From positions 1-16,833 of the forward strand of contig PMBP01000259.1 in assembly GCA_003152975.1 (NCBI GenBank): DNA of 16,833 nt, in the 5' to 3' direction. The notes beneath the pieces were generated by a model. The model did no database searches and was not told where the DNA came from. It worked only from the letters and a program-made list of their open reading frames with translations. Source of the DNA: Phycisphaerales bacterium (lineage in GTDB: Bacteria > Planctomycetota > Phycisphaerae > Sedimentisphaerales > Anaerohalosphaeraceae). Below are positions 8,499 through 15,424 of the stretch, in pieces. The number at the start of each line of letters is the position of its first letter. Positions within the stretch are counted from its first letter, which is position 1. Made by a program: the position numbers and the translations under genes.

Positions 8499-9140
8499 TC
8501 AGAATCCCAACTCCCTCAACTTGTCGGCAGACAAGTTGCCCTTCATAGGCAGAATCCTGTCAAGATGCTTTTTGACGACCTTGATCAGGATATCCGTTTC
8601 GATATTTATTTCATCGCCGACCTTCGCCTGGGACCAGGAGGTCGCGGCCAGCGTCGTCGGGATCAGCGCCACGGTAAAGCCGCGGGGTTCAATTCGGGCG
8701 ACCGTCACGCTGATGCCGTCGAGGGCAACGGAGCCCTTTTCGACCATTGCATCCAGCAGTTCGGCCTGGGCGGAAAACGAAAACTCGGCGAATGACCCCT
8801 GTTTCCGGATGGCCGTGATCGTCCCAATGCCATCGACATGCCCCTGGACAATGTGTCCGCCGAAACGGCCGTCGGAGGACATGGCCCGCTCAAGGTTGAC
8901 TTTGGCGCCGGGTCGCAGGTGACTCAGTGACGACCGGCTCATGCTTTCGGCGCTGACATCGAAATCCGCTCCTGAACCGGCCAGCTTCGAGACCGTCAGG
9001 CAGACCCCGCTGACGGCGATGCTTTCACCGAAACGGATCGGTCCGGACAGGCCCTTAAGGTCCACGGACAACACCATCCCCCCTCCGCCGGACCGTGCGG
9101 AGACTACACTGCCAATCGCCTCAATTATGCCGGTGAACAT
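8499..9140 (-). CDS. ribE: Riboflavin synthase, alpha chain
   Basis: 213 residues, normal for the trimeric lumazine-binding riboflavin synthase (also named ribC in some organisms). It dismutates two 6,7-dimethyl-8-ribityllumazine molecules to riboflavin plus a pyrimidine product. The protein is the expected internal duplication. Half 1 starts MFTGIIEAIGSV (1-12) and has GESIAVSGVCLTV (38-50). Half 2 starts near GHIVQGHVDGIGTI (95-108) and has KGSVALDGISVTV (135-147), then NIETDILIKVVKKHL (179-193). It is the first gene of the minus-strand run. The start ATG (9138-9140) has GAGGG on the minus strand (9147-9151) six bases upstream, and a strong candidate promoter lies 55 bases upstream. The leader is too short to hold an FMN riboswitch, and other rib genes are not in the window. 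Confidence 0.97.
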   Translation of the reverse strand: MFTGIIEAIGSVVSARSGGGGMVLSVDLKGLSGPIRFGESIAVSGVCLTVSKLAGSGADFDVSAESMSRSSLSHLRPGAKVNLERAMSSDGRFGGHIVQGHVDGIGTITAIRKQGSFAEFSFSAQAELLDAMVEKGSVALDGISVTVARIEPRGFTVALIPTTLAATSWSQAKVGDEINIETDILIKVVKKHLDRILPMKGNLSADKLRELGF

Positions 9141-9194
9141 GCTCGACCCTCAGAATACGGCGAAAACCATCATTTTCCCCGCCCCGATGGATTC

Positions 9195-9223
9195 ATACTA
9201 CGATTTGGGCCGCCCAAAGTCAA
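9195..9223 (-). promoter_or_regulatory. Candidate sigma70-type promoter of the ribE-pdxA-rsmA run
   Basis: On the minus strand TTGACT (9218-9223) is followed by 17 bases and TAGTAT (9195-9200), a near-consensus -35/-10 pair at optimal spacing. Transcription would begin near 9188, giving a leader of about 48 bases that contains the ribE GAGGG ribosome site. Position, spacing and gene orientation agree. No alternative box pair as good was seen between 9141 and 9265 on this strand. Confidence 0.6.
9204..9218. promoter_or_regulatory. Perfect palindrome between -35 and -10, candidate operator
   Basis: TTTGGGC (9204-9210) and GCCCAAA (9212-9218) form a perfect 7-bp inverted repeat around one central base. 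It fills almost the whole spacer of the minus-strand promoter and touches its -35 box. A dimeric repressor bound here would block RNA polymerase. No regulator gene is in the window, so the ligand and protein are unknown. A chance palindrome is possible. Confidence 0.4.
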
Positions 9224-9265
9224 TCGTTTGAATCCATTTGCGGATTTCCGATGGGATGATTCTGC

Positions 9266-9295
9266 TTGCATATTCCTGCCTGAGATGGGTACAAT
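9266..9295 (+). promoter_or_regulatory. Candidate sigma70-type promoter of the secreted thioredoxin-like gene
   Basis: TTGCAT (9266-9271), an 18-base spacer and TACAAT (9290-9295) make a reasonable promoter reading right. Transcription would start near 9302, about 45 bases before the ATG at 9347. It stands back-to-back with the ribE promoter in the 206-base divergent region. It could also supply the downstream thymidylate-synthase/cys genes, because no equally good promoter was seen in front of them. Confidence 0.5.
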
Positions 9296-9346
9296 ATTAG
9301 TTTCGGGTATCGATCTTGAGGTCAAGGTATCGACGAGGGTAATACC

Positions 9347-11203
9347 ATGAAGACGATTTCCAAAATCGGCAATCGGCAAGAGTTGTTCCTGGTGGCGGCG
9401 ATGGTTTGCATATCCGTGACGGGGGTGGTCTATCCCCAGGGCATCAATCGCCGGGCTGGGGGTGCTACAGAGCGTTTGAACCCAACCGACCGACGCACCA
9501 GCCGGGAAGGCACCGCGGCGGAACGGCCGGCCCAAGCGGATCGCCGTCCCAATCGGGAAATGGCGGCTGCGGAGAAGAACCAGCAACTCCAGGCGGAAGC
9601 GACGCCGGCAATTCAGGCGATGGGGGAACAGATCAAAGAACTGCTCACGATGGTCAATGAGATGCGACGGCCCGATCCGGCGCGGCTGACGATTGCCGAA
9701 CAAACGCTGAAAGAAAGCGGCCGGTTCGTCCGCAAATTTGACCAGAACATCCAGTGCGAGTACAACCTCCTGGATTCCTGGTTGAAGTACTTCAAGAACG
9801 ACATTCCCGGCGCGGCGATGTCGGCCTCGACGGCCTTCAAGACCGACGCGGATAACAACGACGCCAAGATCACCTTTGCGGCAATGTCGATTTTGTCCGG
9901 GCGAAGGCCCACGGGTGTGGTCCCGAAAAGAGAAGCGGCCACAGCCAATGATCGTAACGATCGGAACAGCCCGGAAGCCCGCCGCCAAATGGCCGATCAA
10001 CAACGCACTCGTCCCCGGCCGAATGAATCTACGGAACAACTGTTGACGGCTTCGCCGTCCACCGGCAGCATTCTGCAGGTCGATATCAATGCGCTGAATC
10101 TGGATCTGTTTGAGCAGAAAATCCCGGCCCTTCAGGCCCTGTGCGTCAATTCCACGAACTTTTCCTATTCGCCTGGCCAGTCGGGACTGTGTCTTTTATT
10201 CTGGCAGGTCCGGCCGAAAACCTTTGTGCCTGCCGCGACGCCCGCTGCGGGCGAACCGAACCAGCCCGGTACGGCGTCCCGGCCCGGCCAGCGCAACCCC
10301 GCGCTGGCGGCCCGGCGCGACCCGACGGGCGGAGGGGACTATGCCGCTCCGATGGACCGGTCACGAGGTGGCAACTCACGCGGCCGTGCGATGGATCCTC
10401 GAATGACGGGGATGAGCGACTATGGGTATGGCGCCACGACTCCGGGCTATGGGGCGACTGGTACACGGTCCACCTTCGAAGGGGAAACGGCGGCCTTGGG
10501 ACAATTGTTTCTGGCTCATTATGCCGACCCCGATCTGAAGTTTCTGGGCGTCAATACGGATATTGCCGCTGCGAAAAAGGACGCCGTCACATCGATCGTG
10601 CAAAATCCCACACCTTGGGCGCAGGCATTCGCATCCGATCCTCAAAGCGGCCTGAGCCAGTTCGCCAAAGTGGATGCCGAGACGCCGATCCTGGCGATTG
10701 CCGACAAGACCGGAACGATCCGGTACGCCGGGCCCGCGGCCGGATTTCTGGCGCCGATGATCCTGGAGCATCTCGGCGGAATCGGCTCTTCGGTTCCTTC
10801 GGCCGCTCCGGCTCCAGCGACTCCGGCCGCACCGAAACCGGCGGCTCCGGTTTCTCCCGCGGCCCCAAAGCCCCAGCCGACAGTCCCGGCGGCCCCGGCC
10901 ACTCCGGCCCCAAAACTGATGACGAGTGCCTCTTTGGAGGATATCGAGCCCACCGAGGAAGAACTGATCGAGAATCCGTCTTTGTACGAGGCGGCCAAGA
11001 AACTGTCATATGCCAAAACGCTGTTTATCCCATCCGGCCAGAAGCGGTTTATGACTTCCAAGAACGGCGTGGAGACCTGCCGCGAGATCCTTCGCCGCTG
11101 GCCGAACACGAAATATTCCGAAGAAGCCCACCAACTGTTGCGAAAAATCCCGGAAGATGAACAGAAGCGGTATAAGATTACCAATGAAGAACTCGGATTG
11201 TAA
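9347..11203 (+). CDS. Secreted protein with a CxxC-less, interrupted thioredoxin-like domain
   Basis: 618 residues; not recognised as a named protein. A signal peptide is likely at 1-32: KISKIGNR-like basic start, hydrophobic core LFLVAAMVCISVTGVV (13-28). Residues 33-90 are charged and Arg/Ala-rich, and 91-185 look helical. A thioredoxin-like fold is suggested by GLCLLFWQV (280-288) and, after an interruption, LGQLFLAHYADPDLKFLGVNTD (384-405) and TPILAIADKTGTIRYAGP (446-463), with P447 at the expected cis-proline position. Where the redox CxxC normally follows the FW strand there is instead a Pro/Gly/Arg/Ala-rich insert of about 90 residues (289-378), including GYGATTPGYGATG. A Pro/Ala-rich linker (482-523) leads to a helical, TPR-like tail (545-605). 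Without CxxC it is unlikely to be an oxidoreductase. The start has GAGGG (9335-9339) seven bases upstream. Confidence 0.75.
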   Translation: MKTISKIGNRQELFLVAAMVCISVTGVVYPQGINRRAGGATERLNPTDRRTSREGTAAERPAQADRRPNREMAAAEKNQQLQAEATPAIQAMGEQIKELLTMVNEMRRPDPARLTIAEQTLKESGRFVRKFDQNIQCEYNLLDSWLKYFKNDIPGAAMSASTAFKTDADNNDAKITFAAMSILSGRRPTGVVPKREAATANDRNDRNSPEARRQMADQQRTRPRPNESTEQLLTASPSTGSILQVDINALNLDLFEQKIPALQALCVNSTNFSYSPGQSGLCLLFWQVRPKTFVPAATPAAGEPNQPGTASRPGQRNPALAARRDPTGGGDYAAPMDRSRGGNSRGRAMDPRMTGMSDYGYGATTPGYGATGTRSTFEGETAALGQLFLAHYADPDLKFLGVNTDIAAAKKDAVTSIVQNPTPWAQAFASDPQSGLSQFAKVDAETPILAIADKTGTIRYAGPAAGFLAPMILEHLGGIGSSVPSAAPAPATPAAPKPAAPVSPAAPKPQPTVPAAPATPAPKLMTSASLEDIEPTEEELIENPSLYEAAKKLSYAKTLFIPSGQKRFMTSKNGVETCREILRRWPNTKYSEEAHQLLRKIPEDEQKRYKITNEELGL

Positions 11204-11210
11204 CCCTTTA

Positions 11211-11234
11211 GCCGTGACGAAAGGATTCGTCGGC
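11211..11234 (+). terminator. Hairpin between the secreted-protein gene and the TS/cys run
   Basis: GCC-GT-GACGAA (11211-11221) pairs with TTCGTC-GGC (11226-11234) around an AGGA loop: a 6-bp perfect stem extended by 3 bp after a two-base bulge. It lies seven bases after the stop codon at 11201-11203. What follows is TTGGGTTTCC rather than a clean T-tract, so it may be a weak or leaky terminator, or an mRNA-stabilising hairpin between two differently expressed parts of one transcript. Confidence 0.35.
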
Positions 11235-11268
11235 TTGGGTTTCCCGGACATTTTCACGGAAGGATGAC

Positions 11269-12156
11269 ATGACCGTATTGACTTCTAACGGACTGATTCC
11301 CACGCTAACAATCACGGCGGACAATCTGCCCGAGGCCTGGGAAAAGGCCGTCCTGGCCGTGTGGGACAAGGGTATCGAGATCAAAACCCAGTACGACAAG
11401 CCCGACGATCCTCCGAGCAAAGACGCGACAGTGATGATCACCGTGGCCAATCCCTTCAACGAGCCGCGAATCCACAAGAACTTTCCCGGTGGCCCGGAAG
11501 AACTGGAAGTGTATCGGCAAGAGGTTGTGCACGGCATCCACGACCACTGGATCGATCCGGCCGCGGGCAAGTGGACCTACACCTACCACGAACGGCTGTT
11601 TGCATACAGCCCCGTCGAAGATATCCGTAACCCCGGCACGACTCGCCCCTTCCGGCGGATTGATCAGATCGAGTACATTGTCGATGCCCTCAGCGCCGCC
11701 ATGCACACCCGCCGGGCCCAGGCGGTGACCTGGATGCCGACGGCCGACCCCAAGACCGACGACCCACCCTGCCTCCAGCGGATATGGTGCCGTCTGGTGG
11801 CCGATGGCAAGGGTTGGGTGCTGAATATGAACACGCACTGGCGGAGCCGCGACCTGTACAAGGCCTGGTTCATGAATGTCTTTGCCCTGACCGACCTGCA
11901 GCGGCGAATTGCCAATCGGATCTCGGCTAACATCAAGAGCCCCGTCCGCGTCGGTCGATATGTCGATATCAGCGACTCGCTGCATATTTACGGCTCATAT
12001 TTCAAGGACGCCGCCAAGGAAGTGGCCAAGATGCGCTCGGGTTCATACACAGAGAGGACCTGGGAATCGAATCACCCGGCCTTTGAGATGATGACCGAAG
12101 AGGCCCGAGCCAACCTGGCGAAAGATCCCGACTGGTACGCCAAGGCAAGAGGATGA
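11269..12156 (+). CDS. Divergent thymidylate synthase (ThyA) family protein
   Basis: 295 residues. ThyA enzymes methylate dUMP to dTMP using methylenetetrahydrofolate. The catalytic core can be traced: nucleophile loop DDPPCLQRIW (164-173) with C168, R-S-x-D (R192, S193, D195) for nucleotide phosphate binding, and N203 at exactly the spacing of the dUMP-selecting Asn in E. coli ThyA (11 residues after the Arg). H239 and Y241 in DSLHIYGSYF match the family's D-x-H-x-Y. Oddities: Leu replaces the usual His after the catalytic Cys, the N-terminal Arg/Gly loop is not obvious, and the protein ends without the usual C-terminal closing segment. It resembles divergent, archaeal-type TS homologues more than E. 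coli ThyA. GGAAGGA stands just before the start. The stop overlaps the cysC start (ATGA). Activity on dUMP is plausible but not certain. Confidence 0.72.
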   Translation: MTVLTSNGLIPTLTITADNLPEAWEKAVLAVWDKGIEIKTQYDKPDDPPSKDATVMITVANPFNEPRIHKNFPGGPEELEVYRQEVVHGIHDHWIDPAAGKWTYTYHERLFAYSPVEDIRNPGTTRPFRRIDQIEYIVDALSAAMHTRRAQAVTWMPTADPKTDDPPCLQRIWCRLVADGKGWVLNMNTHWRSRDLYKAWFMNVFALTDLQRRIANRISANIKSPVRVGRYVDISDSLHIYGSYFKDAAKEVAKMRSGSYTERTWESNHPAFEMMTEEARANLAKDPDWYAKARG

Positions 12157-12677
12157 CGAAGGCCCCAACGCCGTTTGTTTTGTGGTTCACGGGCCTGTCA
12201 GGGTCGGGCAAGAGCACCTTGGCCGATAAAACCGCGGATTTTCTATCTGTAAAAGAGTACGACTTTGAACGGCTGGATGGAGACACGCTTCGCGGGGTGT
12301 TTCCTTCGACGGGTTTCAGCCAGGCTGAGCGGGACGAGCATATTCAGCGGGTGGGTTTCATGTCGGGTTTGCTTGAAAAGCATGGTGTGATCGTCATCGC
12401 TTCCTTTATTTCACCCTACCGGCAATCGCGGGATTTTGTCCGAAAGCGGTGCCGGAATTTTATCGAAGTCTATGTCAAGGCGTCGCTTGCGACCTGCGAG
12501 GCCCGGGACGTGAAGGGCCTCTACAAAAAGGCCCGGGCCGGCCAGATCCGGGAATTTACCGGTATCGATGACCCCTATGAAGATCCGACAAGGCCGGAAT
12601 TGGTAATCGATACGGATCGGGAATCGGTCGAGGAGTCGATGCAACGAATTATGGACTCTATTCAGAAGTTTCTGTGA
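12153..12677 (+). CDS. cysC: Adenylylsulfate (APS) kinase
   Basis: 174 residues, a compact stand-alone kinase. It phosphorylates APS at the 3' position with ATP, giving PAPS. All family motifs are intact: Walker A GLSGSGKST (14-22), substrate/Mg motif LDGDTLR (41-47), GFSQAERDEHIQRVGFM (54-70), FISPYRQSR (85-93), and the lid segment DVKGLYKKARAGQIREFTGI (119-138), then DDPYEDP. The start ATG overlaps the previous gene's stop (ATGA), so translation is coupled to the thymidylate-synthase-like gene. cysD follows after 24 bases. Because the CysN downstream carries a ruined copy of this domain, this gene is the only apparent source of APS kinase activity in the window. Confidence 0.97.
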   Translation: MTKAPTPFVLWFTGLSGSGKSTLADKTADFLSVKEYDFERLDGDTLRGVFPSTGFSQAERDEHIQRVGFMSGLLEKHGVIVIASFISPYRQSRDFVRKRCRNFIEVYVKASLATCEARDVKGLYKKARAGQIREFTGIDDPYEDPTRPELVIDTDRESVEESMQRIMDSIQKFL

Positions 12678-12701
12678 TGCCCGTAGCGGCACGAGGTTGG
12701 A

Positions 12702-13583
12702 ATGGATCATCTGCAGCAGCTTGAAAATATCAGCGTGCATATCCTCCGTGAGGCCTATGCCAACTTCAAGAGCTTGTGCATGCTCTGGTCGATCGGCAAG
12801 GACAGCACGGTCCTGTTGTGGCTGGCGCGAAAGGCCTTTCTGGGGCATGTTCCGTTTACGCTGGTCCACATCGACACGCACTTCAAGATCCCGGAGATGA
12901 TCGACTACCGCGACCGGCTGGCCCGCCAGTGGCATCTGGATATGGTCTATGGCGTCAACACCGAGGCGCTGGAGGCCAAGCAGACCTTTCCCGACGGCGC
13001 CGTGGACCGGATCGCCTGCTGCCGACTGCTCAAGACTGAGGCCCTCAAGCGGACCCTCAGCGGCCGGTGGCCGCGATACCGGTTCAACCACGCTGTCGGC
13101 CAATACGAAGTGGACGCCAATCGCGAGCCCTTTACCGGCGTGATCGCCGGCGTCCGCAGCGACGAGGAAGGTTCGCGGTCAAAGGAGCGATACTTCAGCG
13201 CCCGCGATCGCGACAGCGAGTGGGACATCGCCGACCAGCCGCCGGAGCTGTGGAACCAGTACAAGACCGACTTTGCTCCCGGCACGCATGTGCGGATCCA
13301 TCCGCTGCTGGACTGGACGGAGCTGAATGTCTGGGAATACATCGAGCGGGAAAATATCCCGACGGTCTCGTTGTATTACAACCAGGGCAACGGCAAACGC
13401 TACCGCTCGCTGGGCTGCTGGCCGTGCACCAACCCGATCGATTCGCCGTCCCGGACGGTCCGCGAGATCATCGAAGAGCTGGCCGGCGGCAAACTGACGC
13501 ATATCGCCGAGCGATCCGGCCGGGCGCAGGATGCCGAGGATGGCGGGGGGCTGGAAACCCTGCGGCGGGAGGGCTACATGTGA
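12702..13583 (+). CDS. cysD: Sulfate adenylyltransferase subunit 2 (ATP-pyrophosphatase type), Cys-rich variant
   Basis: 293 residues. With CysN it forms ATP sulfurylase, making APS and pyrophosphate from ATP and sulfate. Visible CysD features: PP-loop SIGKDST (30-36), [11 protein letters not shown] (56-66), [22 protein letters not shown] (150-171, the first 20 carry the key Arg/Asp/Glu set), PPELWNQY (180-187), [16 protein letters not shown] (205-220), SLGCWP (236-241) and the C-terminal REGYM. Differences from E. coli CysD: the long segment before GCWP is shortened, and there are extra cysteines, CC at 106-107 in [13 protein letters not shown] and C242 making CWPC (239-242). The start ATG has GAGG (12693-12696) upstream. 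The stop overlaps the cysN GTG start. The cysN neighbour makes ATP sulfurylase far more likely than a reductase. Confidence 0.92.
   Translation: MDHLQQLENISVHILREAYANFKSLCMLWSIGKDSTVLLWLARKAFLGHVPFTLVHIDTHFKIPEMIDYRDRLARQWHLDMVYGVNTEALEAKQTFPDGAVDRIACCRLLKTEALKRTLSGRWPRYRFNHAVGQYEVDANREPFTGVIAGVRSDEEGSRSKERYFSARDRDSEWDIADQPPELWNQYKTDFAPGTHVRIHPLLDWTELNVWEYIERENIPTVSLYYNQGNGKRYRSLGCWPCTNPIDSPSRTVREIIEELAGGKLTHIAERSGRAQDAEDGGGLETLRREGYM
13567..13573 (+). promoter_or_regulatory. Ribosome site fixing the GTG start of cysN
   Basis: GGGAGGG at 13567-13573 lies six bases before GTG at 13580-13582. That start gives a 614-residue CysN overlapping the cysD stop by four bases (GTGA). The open frame upstream of it is only the shadow of cysD. 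The first ATG in frame (13634) would remove 18 residues just before the GTPase fold and has no comparable ribosome site. Confidence 0.7.
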
Positions 13584-15424
13584 CCCAGCGCGTCAAGAAA
13601 ACACCCTCGAATCCCTCCGCGGGTCGCGAGCAGATGCACATCGTCATCACCGGCCATGTCGATCATGGCAAAAGCACGATCATCGGGCGGCTGCTGGCCG
13701 AGACCGATTCGCTGCCGCACGGCAAGCTCGACCAGGTTCGCGAGAACTGCCGGCGTAACGCCAAGCCCTTTGAGTACGCCTTTTTACTCGACGCCCTCAA
13801 GGCCGAGCAGGCCCAGGGCATTACCATCGACTCGGCCCGGGTGTTCTTTCACACCGCGCATCGCGATTACATCATCATCGACGCGCCGGGCCACATCGAG
13901 TTTCTCAAGAACATGGTCACCGGCGCTTCGCGGGCCCAGGCGGCGGTGCTGGTTATCGACGCCGAGGAGGGTATCCAGGAAAATTCCCGACGCCACGGGT
14001 ATATGATTTCGATGCTGGGGCTGCGCCAGCTTGTCGTGGCGATCAACAAGATGGATTTGGTTGGTTATTCACGCCAGCGGTACGACGAGCTGGTCGAACA
14101 GTATCGCGCATTTCTCGCGAAGGTTGGGCTTCAGGCCGAGTTCATCCCCGTTAGCGGGATGTCCGGCGACAACCTGGCCAAGCCCAGCGACAACATGAAG
14201 TGGTTCACGGGCAAGACCCTGCTGGAGACGCTGGACGGCTTGTCGAGGGAGGCGGCGCCGGTGGAAAAGCCCCTCCGGATGCCCGTACAGGATGTGTATA
14301 AGTTTACCGAGTATGGCGACAAACGACGGATCATTGCCGGGGCTGTTCAGACGGGCAAGCTGACTGTCGGTGACGAGGTGATATTTTACCCCTCGGGCAA
14401 ACGAAGCTTTGTCCGGACACTGGAGGGATTCCCCGTCTCGCCCGGCGACAGTGCCACGGCCGGTCAGGCGGCGGCCTTTACGCTCGACAAGCAGATCTAT
14501 GTCTCGCGCGGCGAGATCGCCACCGTGGTCGGCCAGGGCCACCCGCATGTCAGCACGCGGCTGGAAGCCAACCTGTTCTGGATGGGCCGCCAGCCGATGG
14601 TCAAGGGCAAGACTTATTGGATCAAGCTGGGCACCGCCAAGGAAAAGATCGAGCTGGAAGAAGTCGTCAGCGTCATGGACGGTTCCAACCTCGACGCCTC
14701 GCAGAAGAAGGAGCAGGTGGACCATCACGATGTGGCCCACTGCATTTTGCGGACGCGGAAGGCGATTGCCTTCGACACGGTGGACCGGATCGCGCAGACG
14801 GGCCGATTCGTCATCGTCGATAATTTCGAGATTTCCGGCGGCGGCATCGTCCGCAAATCGCTGGAGGACCAGCAACACTGGGTTCGCGACTATGTCTTCC
14901 ATCGCAATGTCAAGTGGGAGACCGGCTCGGTCGGCCGCGAGCAGCGGTCCGAGCGGTACAGTCAACGGCCGGCGATGGTGTTGCTGACCGGCGCCCGGGA
15001 GGTGGACAAGAAGGCCATTGCCCGCGCTCTGGAGGCGCGGCTCTTTGCCGACGGCAAGATCGTTTATTTCCTCGGTATCGCCAACATCCTATACGGCGTG
15101 GATGCCGACATCAAAAAACCCGGCCTCGACGAAAACCCCGAACATCTGCGGCGACTGGCCGAGGTCGCCAATGTCCTGCTCGAAGCGGGGATGATCCTGG
15201 TGGTCACGGCTACCGACCTGACGCGCGAGGACCTGGAGATCATCACCGCCGCTGTCGATGTTGACAGCGTGTATGTCGCGTGGATCGGCGGCGAACCGAC
15301 GGACATCCCGTGCAATCTGGTGATCCCGACGGCCGTCAAAGCCGACGATGAGCGCGGCGTGCAGGAAGTCGTCCAGGAAATCAAGGTCATGCTGCAGAAT
15401 GCCGGCGTGATCTTTCGGCCGTGA
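13580..15424 (+). CDS. cysN: Sulfate adenylyltransferase GTPase subunit fused to a degenerate APS-kinase domain
   Basis: 614 residues from the GTG start. Residues 19-230 are an EF-Tu-like GTPase: G1 GHVDHGKST (25-33), [13 protein letters not shown] (72-84), G3 DAPGH (101-105), G4 NKMD (156-159) and the VSGMSGDN loop (191-198). Beta-barrel domains follow (about 231-445). GTP hydrolysis by this subunit drives APS synthesis by CysD. Residues 463-614 clearly descend from Cys[10 protein letters not shown]..., [40 protein letters not shown]. However, Walker A is replaced by GAREVDKKA (471-479), DGDxxR becomes GIANILYG (499-506), and FISPYR becomes TATDLTRE (543-550). This part therefore should not bind ATP normally or act as kinase. 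It is an intact, non-frameshifted pseudo-kinase domain. cysQ overlaps the stop (GTGA). Confidence 0.93.
   Translation: MTQRVKKTPSNPSAGREQMHIVITGHVDHGKSTIIGRLLAETDSLPHGKLDQVRENCRRNAKPFEYAFLLDALKAEQAQGITIDSARVFFHTAHRDYIIIDAPGHIEFLKNMVTGASRAQAAVLVIDAEEGIQENSRRHGYMISMLGLRQLVVAINKMDLVGYSRQRYDELVEQYRAFLAKVGLQAEFIPVSGMSGDNLAKPSDNMKWFTGKTLLETLDGLSREAAPVEKPLRMPVQDVYKFTEYGDKRRIIAGAVQTGKLTVGDEVIFYPSGKRSFVRTLEGFPVSPGDSATAGQAAAFTLDKQIYVSRGEIATVVGQGHPHVSTRLEANLFWMGRQPMVKGKTYWIKLGTAKEKIELEEVVSVMDGSNLDASQKKEQVDHHDVAHCILRTRKAIAFDTVDRIAQTGRFVIVDNFEISGGGIVRKSLEDQQHWVRDYVFHRNVKWETGSVGREQRSERYSQRPAMVLLTGAREVDKKAIARALEARLFADGKIVYFLGIANILYGVDADIKKPGLDENPEHLRRLAEVANVLLEAGMILVVTATDLTREDLEIITAAVDVDSVYVAWIGGEPTDIPCNLVIPTAVKADDERGVQEVVQEIKVMLQNAGVIFRP

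Noticed and set aside
9141..9194. FMN riboswitch in front of ribE
   Set aside because: With the predicted start near 9188 the leader is only about 48 bases, and no conserved RFN-element helices are seen.
9170..10039. Antisense open frame (289 codons) overlapping the divergent promoter region
   Set aside because: It would run through the two promoters and the signal-peptide region of the plus-strand gene, and has no recognisable domain.
13067..13579. A 171-codon upstream extension of the cysN reading frame
   Set aside because: It lies wholly over cysD in another frame, has Arg/Ala-rich shadow composition, and a good ribosome site with a GTG start exists at 13580.
12702..13583. PAPS/APS reductase (CysH) as the identity of the Cys-rich PP-loop protein
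   Set aside because: The [22 protein letters not shown] and SLGCWP segments and the overlapping cysN gene fit CysD. The cysteine motifs alone are not enough, although they are reported as a finding.
14069..14965. Long antisense open frame (298 codons) opposite cysN
   Set aside because: The sense strand encodes conserved CysN; the antisense product is low in recognisable motifs.
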